Assembly: GCA_910577105.1 (NCBI GenBank)
Contig: CAJTMB010000014.1
Coordinates: 8,869-72,868, forward strand
Direction: 5' to 3'
Length of the DNA: 64,000 nt
From: an uncultured Lachnospiraceae bacterium
Lineage (GTDB): Bacteria > Bacillota > Clostridia > Lachnospirales > Lachnospiraceae
Shown here: one piece after another, positions 44,642 to 53,043 of the stretch
Layout: each line of letters begins with the position of its first letter
How positions within the stretch are numbered: position 1 is the first letter of the stretch
Position numbers and translations under genes: made by a program
The notes under the pieces: model-generated
Told to the model about the DNA's origin: nothing
Database searches by the model: none
What the model saw: the letters and a program-made list of their open reading frames with translations, nothing else

Positions 44642-45098
44642 GTTGCATACTCCTTTCCATTTGGTACTTCTGTAATCCTTTAGTGTAAATTTCACCTTGC
44701 TTCTTACTGTATTTCTGATACAAAACTATACAGATTAAATATAAAATAAGTATAATGCCAATGAATATTAACCATTCAACTGCTGTGCCTATACCTTTAA
44801 AGAATCCAAGCCAATAAAATCCAAAACACTCATACAGGCTGAATGCACACATAAAACAAGTTAATCTCATCGTAAATTTCATTTTTTTTATAATAATACG
44901 AGTAAAACTCAAATTGAAAATCAAAACACCGCCTATAATCAAAAGCACTACTTTCAGCAAACCATTTGTCGAAATATTCCGGATATTAAAAATATAATTA
45001 TAAGCTAAAATGAGAATAAGAAACCAAGTAGTACAAAAAGCAACTCCATTCCTCATCCATACTGCAAACCGAATAACTTCACTCTTAGAATTTCGCAT
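44631..45098 (-). CDS. DUF3021-like membrane protein
   Basis: A 155-residue protein with four hydrophobic segments (about 18-38, 48-68, 75-95, 105-125) and a basic tail, in the place and size of a DUF3021 inhibitor. Start 45098 follows GAGGAGGAAG; the longer frame overlaps the LytTR gene. It lies 10 bp after the LytTR gene and overlaps the third gene, so all three form one operon. By analogy it restrains the LytTR regulator at the membrane. Confidence 0.8.
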   Translation of the reverse strand: MRNSKSEVIRFAVWMRNGVAFCTTWFLILILAYNYIFNIRNISTNGLLKVVLLIIGGVLIFNLSFTRIIIKKMKFTMRLTCFMCAFSLYECFGFYWLGFFKGIGTAVEWLIFIGIILILYLICIVLYQKYSKKQGEIYTKGLQKYQMERSMQHER

Positions 45099-45108
45099 AT
45101 CTTCCTCC

Positions 45109-45543
45109 TCATATTGATAGCAGACTGCGTATTGCAGGCACATATTTTCTTGATATGAAAAGCTGTTCCCCATTACACATTGTTGCTAAAATTGTGCGAT
45201 TGATTTCTGGTCTTAGCGACTTTACCTTGTTTATATTGATTATCTGCGATTTAGAAATTCGAATAAAATCTTTGTCTGAAAGAATGATTTCTAACTCATA
45301 TAACCGTTGCTTAATCTCCATTACATCATCTTTGGTGTATAAAAAAGTATGATTATCCACGGACTCAAAATACATTACATCAGACAAATTAACAAAACAC
45401 CTTTCGTTATCTTTTTTTGCCTGTAGTTTTTTGTCAAACATTTCAATGTGATATTTTAACCGCATAATTTCATCATCTATCTGTCGGCATTTAATAACCA
45501 CTTGTAACTTTTCTTTTATATGTTCAATAATCTGAATATCCAT
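45109..45543 (-). CDS. LytTR-type DNA-binding regulator
   Basis: A 144-residue protein: a helical N-terminal half (1-45) and a LytTR domain (about 48-144: VMYFESVDNHTFLYT, FIRISKSQIININKVKSL, LFISRKYVPAIR). It has no receiver domain, so it resembles the regulator at 4631-5071 in design. It heads a three-gene operon from the promoter at 45561-45589. GGAGGTGG precedes the ATG. Confidence 0.88.
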   Translation of the reverse strand: MDIQIIEHIKEKLQVVIKCRQIDDEIMRLKYHIEMFDKKLQAKKDNERCFVNLSDVMYFESVDNHTFLYTKDDVMEIKQRLYELEIILSDKDFIRISKSQIININKVKSLRPEINRTILATMCNGEQLFISRKYVPAIRSLLSI

Positions 45544-45560
45544 TTGCCACCTCCAACACA

Positions 45561-45589
45561 ATTATAAACGCCAATGCTGCCTTTCTCAA
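45561..45589 (-). promoter_or_regulatory. Promoter of the second LytTR operon
   Basis: TTGAGA (45589-45584), 17-bp spacer, TATAAT (45566-45561) on the minus strand, just upstream of the ribosome site. The rest of 45590-45780 holds no gene I can support. Confidence 0.75.
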
Positions 45590-45780
45590 GCATTCTAATG
45601 TGAAAGGTACAAATACAGACACTAAGATGCCAAAAACAGCGACAGACATTTAACCCTCTGCCGCACAAGCCCGTATGTGACTCATCCTCCCGACCCATTC
45701 TTAGGCGTTTTCAGCCTTTAAAGAAAAAATATTTGAAAAACTTACCATAATATTTTTCTTTTGCCGGTCAATACTAACAT

Positions 45781-45884
45781 CAAGATAAGTGATAAAAACA
45801 CACTTGTGCGGAAAACAGTCTCCGGTTACGGAAAAAGCTGTAGCAAAAATCTCCGGGATAAGTGGTTATTATCCACTTATCTTG
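45781..45884 (+). other. Possible structured RNA or regulatory hairpins upstream of the spore protein
   Basis: CAAGATAAGTG (45781-45791) is complementary to CACTTATCTTG (45874-45884). The latter also pairs with GATAAGTGG (45857-45865), giving two mutually exclusive stems. Between them lies a small hairpin ACAG..CCG..CGG..CTGT. No known riboswitch motif is recognised. It ends about 57 bp before the SASP start. Confidence 0.45.
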
Positions 45885-45941
45885 AAGATAGATTGCAGGC
45901 ATAGTCTTGTAAAATCAAAAATGTTATGGAGGTGAATAAGA

Positions 45942-46142
45942 ATGGGAAGCAACAAGTCTAATAGAGTAGAAGTTCCTGAAGCTAAAGCAGCTCTGGACCG
46001 TTTCAAAACTGAAGTTGCATCTGAACTTGGTGTAAACCTGAAGGAAGGTTACAATGGTGACTTAACTTCTAGGGAAGCAGGTTCTATCGGCGGCGAGATG
46101 GTTCGTAGAATGATTAAGAAGCAGGAAGAATCTATGAAATAA
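45942..46142 (+). CDS. Alpha/beta-type small acid-soluble spore protein
   Basis: A 66-residue DNA-binding spore protein: VPEAKAALDRFKTEVASELG, then the second helix region DLTSREAGSIGGEMVRRMIKK. It coats and protects DNA in the dormant spore and is degraded at germination by the GPR protease. It is the clearest sign that the organism sporulates. TGGAGGTGAATAAG precedes the ATG. A strong terminator follows directly, so it is a single-gene unit. Confidence 0.96.
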   Translation: MGSNKSNRVEVPEAKAALDRFKTEVASELGVNLKEGYNGDLTSREAGSIGGEMVRRMIKKQEESMK

Positions 46143-46170
46143 GGTCATTTCAGAGAAATAATGATTTCCT

Positions 46171-46217
46171 GAAAAAAACGGTCATGAAGCCGCAATGGTT
46201 TCATGACCGTTTTCCTT
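46171..46217. terminator. Bidirectional terminator after the spore protein gene
   Basis: ACGGTCATGAA (46178-46188) pairs perfectly with TTCATGACCGT (46200-46210), with A7 before and TTT-C-C-TTTT after. It serves the spore protein gene and the convergent DJ-1 family gene. Confidence 0.9.
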
Positions 46218-46766
46218 TTATCTGTAGACTATTGTCTTTGCCAGTTCATCCGCCTTCTCTTTACCGCAGAAGCTTTCCACAATGGCAAGGGCAAAGGGGA
46301 TGGAAGTGCCCATCCCTCTGGATGTCGTTACATGTCCCGATACCTCCACCTGATTTTCACTTACCTTTGCGCCTGCAAGATGGCTCTCAAAACCGGGATA
46401 AGAACAGGCATTCCTGCCCTCAAGGTATCCCCGGTGTCCGAAAACGCTGGGAGCGGCGCAGATGGCGCCGATGCACTTGCCATTTTGGTAAAAAGCATCC
46501 AACTGCCGCATAAGCGGTTCACATGCCTCCAGATTTTTGGTCCCCGGCATTCCGCCCGGCAGAACCAGCATGTCCAGACCTTCAAAATCCACCTCTTCCA
46601 AAAGAACATCCGTCTTTACGCAAATACCGTGGGAACCTGTCACTTCCCGTTCTCCCATAATGGAAACCATATCCGTTTCAAGCCCCGCCCGCCTGCATAT
46701 GTCCACAACGGTAAGCGCTTCAATTTCCTCAAAACCCTGTGCGAAAAAAACTGCAATTTTGCTCAT
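46218..46766 (-). CDS. DJ-1/PfpI family protein
   Basis: A 182-residue member of the DJ-1 subfamily: E14 in GFEEIEA, nucleophile C103 in GAICAAPSVFG, and the C-terminal SRGMGTSIPFAL. Family members act as glyoxalase III or in deglycation and oxidative stress; which activity applies is unknown. AAGGAGGA precedes the ATG. Confidence 0.92.
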   Translation of the reverse strand: MSKIAVFFAQGFEEIEALTVVDICRRAGLETDMVSIMGEREVTGSHGICVKTDVLLEEVDFEGLDMLVLPGGMPGTKNLEACEPLMRQLDAFYQNGKCIGAICAAPSVFGHRGYLEGRNACSYPGFESHLAGAKVSENQVEVSGHVTTSRGMGTSIPFALAIVESFCGKEKADELAKTIVYR

Positions 46767-46907
46767 GCTGTAATCCTCCTTCTTACTCCACTTAACAAAA
46801 CAGAGATATTCACTATAATAAAACCGGAAAAGGGTATTGTCAATGAGTGATAAACCCCAAAATGAATGTCTTTAGAATCCCCATACAATAAGACATATTG
46901 CTGACTC

Positions 46908-47429
46908 TTATCTTTTTACCGGCACCAGTTCCCGCTGCATCACCACCGCCGTATACCCTTCCTTTTTAAGCCTGACGCCGGTAGGGCTAAACCGGTTCTT
47001 TCTCCAGAAGCTTTCACTTTCCCCGTTTCCTTCCACATATGCCAGGCGCACAAAACGGAAATCTTCCTTTTCCAAAAAAGCGAGCAGGCTTGTCATAATT
47101 TCCGTACCGACTCCTTTTTTCTGAAACTTTTTGTCTACCATAAACCATCCGATAAAAGCCGTATCCTTGTCCGGATAACAGGTAATCAAATCAAGAATGG
47201 CAACCAGCCGGTTTTCCCGATAAAAGCCCAGAAAATATTTATCCTCCATGGTCTTGCCATCCGGCAGGGCGGTAAACACTTCGTTTACGTTTTCCGGGGT
47301 CGGCCGCATATTCATGTGATGATAATAGTTGGGGTTACTCAGACACAATGCAAAGATATCAGGAATATCCTCCTCCTTAAACGCCCTAACTGTATACTTT
47401 GCACAAATCCGTCCTATTTCCAGTTTCAT
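46908..47429 (-). CDS. GNAT family N-acetyltransferase
   Basis: A 173-residue acetyltransferase: YTVRAFKEEDIPDIF at the start, FIGWFMVDKKFQKKGVGTEIMTSLL as the acetyl-CoA loop, and FRVRLAYV-like strands ending FWRKNRFSPTG. Substrate unknown. GAGG lies 5 bases before the ATG. It is one of three GNAT genes in the window. Confidence 0.88.
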   Translation of the reverse strand: MKLEIGRICAKYTVRAFKEEDIPDIFALCLSNPNYYHHMNMRPTPENVNEVFTALPDGKTMEDKYFLGFYRENRLVAILDLITCYPDKDTAFIGWFMVDKKFQKKGVGTEIMTSLLAFLEKEDFRFVRLAYVEGNGESESFWRKNRFSPTGVRLKKEGYTAVVMQRELVPVKR

Positions 47430-47507
47430 TTCTGCCTCATTTCTGCGCCATTTTTGAAGATAAGCGCATTTGTGTCAAACAGCGCGCAGACACAAATCCC
47501 ACAAAAT

Positions 47508-47972
47508 TTATCGTCCTGCAATATTTTTCCCAAGCACATAAATACCAACCAGCATTTCCCCAATTGATACCCCCAAAAGGAGTCCCGAAAAGAAATCTTT
47601 TGCATCAGAACCGCCAAAGGTATGTGAGAGCGCCTGTATGGCAATCCCCATTACAATCAATAAAATTCCGTATAATATATTTTTTTGTTTCTCTAACTCC
47701 TGTGTTCTCCTTAGCAAATCCATAATCTGCTCATCATCATATGCGCGTACGCTTTTTTCTTCCGCTTCTTCACCATCCATCAGTTCCGCGACGGTGATAT
47801 CCAATTCCTCACACAGACTTTTTACGATTCCATAATCAGGCATACATTTACCCGTTTCCCATTTTGAAATAGTTTTATTGGAAACCCCGAGTTTTTCTGC
47901 CAACTGTTCCTGTGTCAAATTTTTTTCTCTTCTTTTTATACTTATAAACTTTCCCGTAACTGATTGATTCAT
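47508..47972 (-). CDS. XRE family regulator with C-terminal membrane segments
   Basis: A 154-residue protein: helix-turn-helix at about 5-60 (NLTQEQLAEKLGVSNKTISKW, TGKCMPDYGIVKSLCEEL), a charged linker, and two hydrophobic segments (about 95-112 and 125-145). The layout matches the regulator at 28923-29531 but without the zinc ribbon. The start at 47972 follows GGAGG; longer starts upstream overlap that site. Confidence 0.85.
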   Translation of the reverse strand: MNQSVTGKFISIKRREKNLTQEQLAEKLGVSNKTISKWETGKCMPDYGIVKSLCEELDITVAELMDGEEAEEKSVRAYDDEQIMDLLRRTQELEKQKNILYGILLIVMGIAIQALSHTFGGSDAKDFFSGLLLGVSIGEMLVGIYVLGKNIAGR

Positions 47973-48079
47973 TTTATTTACCTCCATTTTTAAATGGAAG
48001 AATACCTTACTTTTCACCGGGAAAACATCCCCTGATTGGAGAAAATGGGTTGATTTTGTTTATATACCATTTAATTATA

Positions 48080-48593
48080 TCATTTTTTCATTGCTATCGC
48101 AGTAAATTCTCCCGGTATTTTGTCATTTGTCCATGCCGGATGCTCGTCAAATTTTTCTAAGCAGAAGCCACTGTTTATAATGGCATTTATTATTTCGCTG
48201 ATTGTGTACTTCCTATAACTGCATTTGGGCATTTGCCTGCGGGTTTCTTCTTCAAAAAAACGGGCGTGAGCCATCTCACCTTCAAAAATATCTGTGGGAA
48301 AATAATCCATGGTAGGCTGTTCTAAATCTAATATATCGGCTATCTTTGTAAATGGATGGAAATCACTGCATATCATTTTTCCGCCTTTTTCAGCAGGGAA
48401 TACATCATACGCATAAATTAGCCACTTGAATGCCGGCATAGGTATCAAAGTATGCGGCATATCTCTTTAACATTCCGATAGGATTATCCCTGTCCTGCTT
48501 CGCCCTCTCGGATGGTGTTCCTGATGTTTTCACCCAGAACTCGTACGCATTAAATTCCCATGCTTTCTTGTGCTGCATACTGTAATCTTTCAT
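48080..48593 (-). pseudogene. SAM-dependent methyltransferase, internally deleted and frameshifted
   Basis: The start (MKDYSMQHKKAWEFNAYEFW, with AAGGAGG before it) and the end (GGKMICSDFHPFTKIADIL, then SYRKYTISEIINAII) match a class I methyltransferase of about 250 residues. The middle, which should carry the SAM-binding glycine motif after QVANLC, is absent: the code jumps to a stretch matching MMYSLLKKGGKM. The frame is also off by one in an A5 run (AAAAAGGCGG). The protein would be inactive. Confidence 0.8.
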
Positions 48594-48612
48594 ATTATAA
48601 ATCAGCCTCCTT

Positions 48613-49281
48613 CTATTTGTTGTATGTCTTAACATGTCCAATCAGTTTTATGTCCCCGTTATCAACAATTATTGCTCCCGTTCCGAGTACGGTTGCATAT
48701 ACGGTTTTTCCTCTTTCGGAAATCACACGCTCAATCGCATCATTTTGTATATCAGTTCCTTCATAATGGACTTCAACATAAAAACCATTCAAGTATGGAA
48801 GACCATTGTAATACCGAAATTCAGGATAGTCTTCATCAGGCGATAGATGGTATTCAGACAGTTGAATAACAGCGCCGGCGCTATATCCCATAACAATGCC
48901 ATCGTGTTTCATTAAGACTTCATACAAATCAAATTCTTTAATTCGATTCACCATTCTATCGGGTAAACCTCCGGGAAAGTAAACGATATCCGCCTTTTCA
49001 ATCTTTTGTGCAGCAGTCTCCTTGGTATCCGCAAAATAATTGATAAAGGTAATGCTCTCCTCCGGGATTCCGTAGGACGCAAATCCACCTGTGATTCCAT
49101 CATAGAATTTGCCGTTTTCTTTGCTATATAATAAATTCCAATCCGTAAGGGATTTAACACAATTATCCCGAAAAGAAAATGCGACGACAGCGACTGAATG
49201 AGTTGGCTTGATGTATTTTTTCAATTCATCGCAGAGCCAAATGGCGTCTATGTCGTATCCTTCAAGCAAAATATTAATCAT
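48613..49281 (-). CDS. Peptidase S51-like / type 1 glutamine amidotransferase-like protein
   Basis: A 222-residue protein of the S51 (dipeptidase E) group: VYFPGGLPDRM and the nucleophile serine in MGYSAGAVIQLSE, with HLSPDEDYPEFRYYNGL after it. S51 enzymes cleave Asp-X dipeptides or cyanophycin; this distant member's substrate is unknown. It lies 19 bp upstream of the broken methyltransferase and may be its operon partner. TGAGGAAA precedes the ATG. Confidence 0.88.
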   Translation of the reverse strand: MINILLEGYDIDAIWLCDELKKYIKPTHSVAVVAFSFRDNCVKSLTDWNLLYSKENGKFYDGITGGFASYGIPEESITFINYFADTKETAAQKIEKADIVYFPGGLPDRMVNRIKEFDLYEVLMKHDGIVMGYSAGAVIQLSEYHLSPDEDYPEFRYYNGLPYLNGFYVEVHYEGTDIQNDAIERVISERGKTVYATVLGTGAIIVDNGDIKLIGHVKTYNK

Positions 49282-49403
49282 GGTATATTTCCTCAGTTAT
49301 TTAGATTGCCATACTCTGTTATAGCTTGTTATTAGATTTTGGTTCCCTTGTTTTTGCCCTTACGGTGAGTAAACTGCAATGAATCCTTTGTTCAAATTCC
49401 AAT

Positions 49404-49805
49404 TTACCGTTCTTTCCATTTCTTCCAAAAATCTTCTTGTTGTTTTGTATCCGGAAAATTATTTATATCAGCATAATCCCATATGTGGACAATGTCTTTT
49501 GTGAGTGCCTGCCTTCCCATTTCGACAAGATAAACCTTATCAACTCCACTCATCATTTCTGACTGAACTGCATTTAAGCGAGCGCCATTACATTTAATGC
49601 CATATCCTAATTGCAGCAGTTTATCTCTGAATTTTTGAAATGCAGGTAAATAATTATAGTCAGCGGATAAAATTTCTTTTCCACAAATACCGGCTCTGAT
49701 TATAATGTTTTCTGTTGTTTCGGCCTCATCCACTTTAACCCTAAGCTGGGATTTGTTTTTTGTATTCAATTCTATTATGGTAACCTGAAATTCTTCCACA
49801 TACAT
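49404..49805 (-). CDS. Hypothetical protein
   Basis: A 133-residue mixed alpha/beta protein with no signal peptide or membrane segment; it begins MYVEEFQVTIIEL and ends DFWKKWKER. I recognise no family. The start is uncertain: GGAGGAGG lies right before ATG 49805, and a GTG two codons later has better spacing. It stands alone in the AT-rich accessory stretch. Confidence 0.6.
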   Translation of the reverse strand: MYVEEFQVTIIELNTKNKSQLRVKVDEAETTENIIIRAGICGKEILSADYNYLPAFQKFRDKLLQLGYGIKCNGARLNAVQSEMMSGVDKVYLVEMGRQALTKDIVHIWDYADINNFPDTKQQEDFWKKWKER

Positions 49806-49949
49806 ACCTCCTCCGTTTTCAATCAGACTAACTTTCATCATTTCCCTCTGCGAAATCTCAGAATCAGTGTAAAATTATATATCATTTTATAACAAAGTAT
49901 ATTACAAAACAAGAAGGCATCACAAAATAATTGAAATGCTTGAAACCAA

Positions 49950-50785
49950 ATGGCATATATTGATTTACATTTTCATTCTATATGCTCAGATGGAACTTAT
50001 ACGCCTGAGGAATTATTGTACTATGCAAAAAAGAAAGAGTTGACAGCCGTTTCACTGACTGACCATGATACAATAAATGGGTTAGAAAGGGCTAGAAAAC
50101 AATCTGAAAAACTTGAAATTAAGTTTATTAATGGCGTTGAAATAAATTCCTGTTGTTATGTTAGTAATAGGTTAGTTAATATTCATGTTTTGGGATACAA
50201 TTTTGTCACAGAAAAAATAAGTGAATATATGAAGACACTAAAGGCGCTAAGAGATGAGCATAACGATGAAATTATAAGAGCGCTTCAAAAACCGGAATTT
50301 GTATTGATTATAATGATGTGGAAAAACAATTTGAAGAATGTGTCCTGACTCGTATGAATTTTGCAAGAACATTGGTAAAAAAAGGCTATGCATCAACAGA
50401 ATGGGAGGCACTGACAAAATATCTTCATAAGGGAGGCAGTGCTTATGTTGAGTGTAGTTATCCCTCATTTTCAGTTGTAGCTCAAAAAATACATGATGCA
50501 GGTGGAATTGTGTCTTTGGCACATCCTGCAGAATATGGGTTGAATGATAATGAAACAAAGATATTAATTAAAAATCTTATGGATTACGGTTTAGATGCAA
50601 TTGAAATAATACATCCGTCCCAAGATTCTATATATTCTAAAAAACTCCAAGATATCGCTATTAAAAATAATTTATCTTTTACCGGAGGTAGTGACTTTCA
50701 TGGTAATAATGATAACGGAATTGACTTGGGCATGGGAGGAGAAAATATGATGATTCCAGAAAGTATTTTAGCAACCTTATTTTGA
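49950..50785 (+). pseudogene. PHP-domain phosphoesterase, frameshifted
   Basis: The first frame (from 49950) has DLHFHSICSDGTYTPEEL, SLTDHDTINGLERA and GVEINS; the second (to 50785) has VSLAHPAEYG, IEIIHPSQ and TGGSDFHGN. Together they form a full-length PHP phosphoesterase of about 278 residues, like YciV/nucleoside 3',5'-bisphosphatases. They join if one A is added to the A5 run near 50290, giving QKTGICIDYNDVEKQ. Every metal-ligand motif is intact, so the break is recent or a sequence error. No clear ribosome site is seen before the ATG. Confidence 0.8.
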
Positions 50786-50798
50786 TAAGGAAAATGGT

Positions 50799-50972
50799 AT
50801 GGTTCGCTTGGAGAAAGTCAATCCGTATCTTCGGGGCAACGCGCCGGGAACAGAAGAAAACTGGAATCCGCTTCAAAATCAGGCGAATACGGCATACCAG
50901 AAAGCACTCAAATTTTTTATGATTGTTTTAATGATTCTTTTTTTCATGTGCTATGCGGTATTCAGACAATGA
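50799..50972 (+). CDS. Small membrane protein (57 residues)
   Basis: A short frame starting 13 bp after the PHP gene, with AAGGA seven bases before its ATG. A soluble Asn/Gln/Pro-containing N-terminal part (LEKVNPYLRGNAPG) is followed by a hydrophobic C-terminal segment (about 36-53). No family recognised. The ribosome site and amphipathic layout favour a real gene. Confidence 0.5.
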   Translation: MVRLEKVNPYLRGNAPGTEENWNPLQNQANTAYQKALKFFMIVLMILFFMCYAVFRQ

Positions 50973-51013
50973 AGGGCGGCAGATTTGTATCTGCACATTG
51001 TTTGGCAAAATTG

Positions 51014-51466
51014 TCAACTTTCGTGAATATACATCCTGCTCATCCCCGGCTCGCCATCTCCTTGTACCATACATAAAAACTTCCATCCGTACCGCTCATA
51101 AAAAGAAGTGTGGTCCGTCACAAGATACAAGGTTGTGATTCCATACTGTTTCATGTCGGTGCAGACAAAATCCAGCAAAGCCCCTGCCACTCCCTTGCAA
51201 CGCTTATCCTCTTCGGTATAAACCGCACAGACATTTGGCGTAAGGTCTTTCCTGTTATGAAAATCGTTGTCAATAACTCCCAGACCGCCGATAATTCTGT
51301 CATTTTCCATTGCAACATACCACTGCGGAACCGCTCTTTTTGACAGGCATTCTTCCATGCTTTCGGCATAAGCTTCTGTCGGGACGCCCCATTTTTCATG
51401 AAACCACCTTGCAGCTTCCTCTTTTATTTCCGGTCTGTCTATAAGCCGGATTATTTTATAATTCAT
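51014..51466 (-). CDS. GNAT family N-acetyltransferase
   Basis: A 150-residue acetyltransferase: RWFHEKWGVP near the start, GGLGVIDNDFHNR, then YTEEDKRCKGVAGALLDFV as the acetyl-CoA loop and SFYERYGWKFL near the end. This resembles small-molecule acetyltransferases; substrate unknown. GGAGG lies upstream of ATG 51466; a longer in-frame start is less likely. Confidence 0.87.
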   Translation of the reverse strand: MNYKIIRLIDRPEIKEEAARWFHEKWGVPTEAYAESMEECLSKRAVPQWYVAMENDRIIGGLGVIDNDFHNRKDLTPNVCAVYTEEDKRCKGVAGALLDFVCTDMKQYGITTLYLVTDHTSFYERYGWKFLCMVQGDGEPGMSRMYIHES

Positions 51467-51593
51467 AATAACGTTACCTCCACATGGTAAATTTTGCATT
51501 TTGGATATCATTTTCCGGTTCCGTTTAACCCACAAAAAATAATCCCTATTCCCATAAATTTCTCCTCAATTTCCGGATTGTTTTACCGACATA

Positions 51594-51965
51594 TTACTCC
51601 AAACAAGATTTATGATTCATCCCACAGCCGACTAATTCCAATGTCCGAAGCCTGTCGTCACCGCAGGATTTGGCAAGACTGTCCAAATCCATCTTAAAGT
51701 CCTTTGTTTTTCCTTTTATCAGTTTAAAAACCACCTTCACATTTTTGCCGTCGGCATCCGCAAGCAGCTTCCGCAATTGCTCGTATTCCCCATTATCATA
51801 CATTTTCTTATCTTTTAAAGTATAACTTGCATAACAATACTTCTTTTCGCCAAAAACATCCCCAAAAGCCTCAATGCTGATTCCGCCGCATGCAAAATCA
51901 TCGGAACTGTCGTCAAATTTAAACGGCATCATAATCTCCTTGTATTCCGGTTTAGAAAAAAGCAT
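51594..51965 (-). CDS. Hypothetical small cytoplasmic protein
   Basis: A 123-residue soluble protein starting MLFSKPEYKEIMMPFKFDD, with a Lys/Asp-rich middle and a Cys-containing end (GCGMNHKSCLE). I recognise no family. GGGGGAGAG precedes the ATG. The open frame continues upstream for 200 codons, but that part is antisense to a kinase remnant and is not credible. Confidence 0.6.
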   Translation of the reverse strand: MLFSKPEYKEIMMPFKFDDSSDDFACGGISIEAFGDVFGEKKYCYASYTLKDKKMYDNGEYEQLRKLLADADGKNVKVVFKLIKGKTKDFKMDLDSLAKSCGDDRLRTLELVGCGMNHKSCLE

Positions 51966-52024
51966 TTTTCTCTCCCCCTTTCTCTTTGCCCCAGTATAGC
52001 ACACCAAAGAAACCGTAGGCAACC

Positions 52025-52414
52025 TTTCCCGGCTCGGGATTTTACATTTTTTATGGGGCTGACTGTGAGCATTTTGTAATGGCAGGTTCCATGGATTCTT
52101 TTCATGAATATTTTGACCCTCTTTTTGAATTGGTTGTTCACTTACACGCGGAGAAACAGCTTCGCGTAAATCGCGTCCATGAACGTGAACTGAAATTATT
52201 CGGGAAACGTATTTTAGCGGGCGGCGATATGTATGAGGAACATCAAAAATTTTTACGGAATTGTGCAGGACATGACTACGGCATTGGCAACTGCACATTG
52301 CAGAAGCATGAAGAATGGTTAAAATCGCTTCATTGCCGGCTATTGCGGTTAGATGGAGCCCAGGCATTAGGGAAAAATCTAAAAGCTGTTGTAGATACAT
52401 ACAAAGGTCTATAA
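52025..52414 (+). pseudogene. 3' remnant of a P-loop kinase-like gene
   Basis: The in-frame translation from about 52028 (FYIFYGADCEHFV, then MDSFHEYFDPLFELVVHL and RVHERELKLFGKRI) reads like the C-terminal half of an adenylate-kinase-like or AAA_33-type protein. The P-loop half is missing and there is no ribosome site before the ATG at 52079. Its left end meets the promoter region of the divergent hypothetical gene. Family assignment is tentative. Confidence 0.5.
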
Positions 52415-52502
52415 ATTTTACAAGTGAAACCACGCCCTTCCCTATTTGCTTTCCTTCCAAAATAAGGTATAATATGACTATCACCAAAAAAGGAGCGCTT
52501 CC

Positions 52503-52994
52503 ATGGAAATCGAAAGAAAATTTACTATCAAAAAGCTTCCTGACAATCTGGAGAGTTATCCCGTCCACATCATTGAGCAGGCATACTTAAACACAGACCC
52601 TGTCATCCGGGTACGAAGGGAAGACGATACCTTTTACATGACCTATAAAGGACACGGCATGATGGCGCGGGAAGAGTACAATCTCCCCTTAAATGAAGAT
52701 GCCTACTATCACCTGCTGGCAAAGGCTGACGGCAACACCATCTCCAAAAAGCGTTACCTGATTCCTCTGGAACATCCGCAATTTTCACCCGACGGCCCCA
52801 GGCCGCCAAAGGATTATTCTCTGACAATTGAACTGGACGTGTTTGAACCGCCATTTGCACCCCTGATTCTTGCGGAAGTGGAATTTGGCAGCAAAATTGC
52901 AGCGGAAACCTTCCTCCCCCCCGATTGGTTCCTTGAAGATGTCACCTATAACGCTTCCTATCACAATTCCTACTTAAGTATGCGAAAAATATAA
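52503..52994 (+). CDS. CYTH domain (triphosphate tunnel metalloenzyme) protein
   Basis: A 163-residue CYTH protein with the signature EIERKF (E2, E4, K6), followed by alternating charged tunnel strands (VIRVRREDD, FYMTYKGHG, ISKKRYLIP, TIELDVF, LAEVEFGS). Members hydrolyse inorganic triphosphate or nucleoside triphosphates with divalent metal. AAAGGAGCG precedes the ATG and a strong terminator follows. Confidence 0.93.
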   Translation: MEIERKFTIKKLPDNLESYPVHIIEQAYLNTDPVIRVRREDDTFYMTYKGHGMMAREEYNLPLNEDAYYHLLAKADGNTISKKRYLIPLEHPQFSPDGPRPPKDYSLTIELDVFEPPFAPLILAEVEFGSKIAAETFLPPDWFLEDVTYNASYHNSYLSMRKI

Positions 52995-52995
52995 A

Positions 52996-53034
52996 AAGGA
53001 AGTGGTTCTTACAACAAGAGCCACTTCCTTTTTT
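52996..53034 (+). terminator. Rho-independent terminator after the CYTH gene
   Basis: AAGGAAGTGGTTCTT pairs with AAGAGCCACTTCCTT (one G-U pair) around ACAAC, followed by T6. Confidence 0.93.
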
Positions 53035-53043
53035 ACTGCCATG

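Noticed and set aside
45516..45698. 60-residue Cys-rich open frame upstream of the second LytTR operon
   Set aside because: It covers the promoter and ribosome site of the LytTR gene and has no ribosome site of its own.
45899..45926. Sigma-G-like promoter (GCATA-N16-AATGTTA) before the spore protein gene
   Set aside because: The predicted start of transcription would fall at or after the ribosome site, so it cannot drive translation properly.
51966..52568. 200-codon upstream extension of the hypothetical protein at 51594
   Set aside because: It is antisense to the kinase-like remnant and intergenic DNA, while a clear ribosome site lies at 51965.
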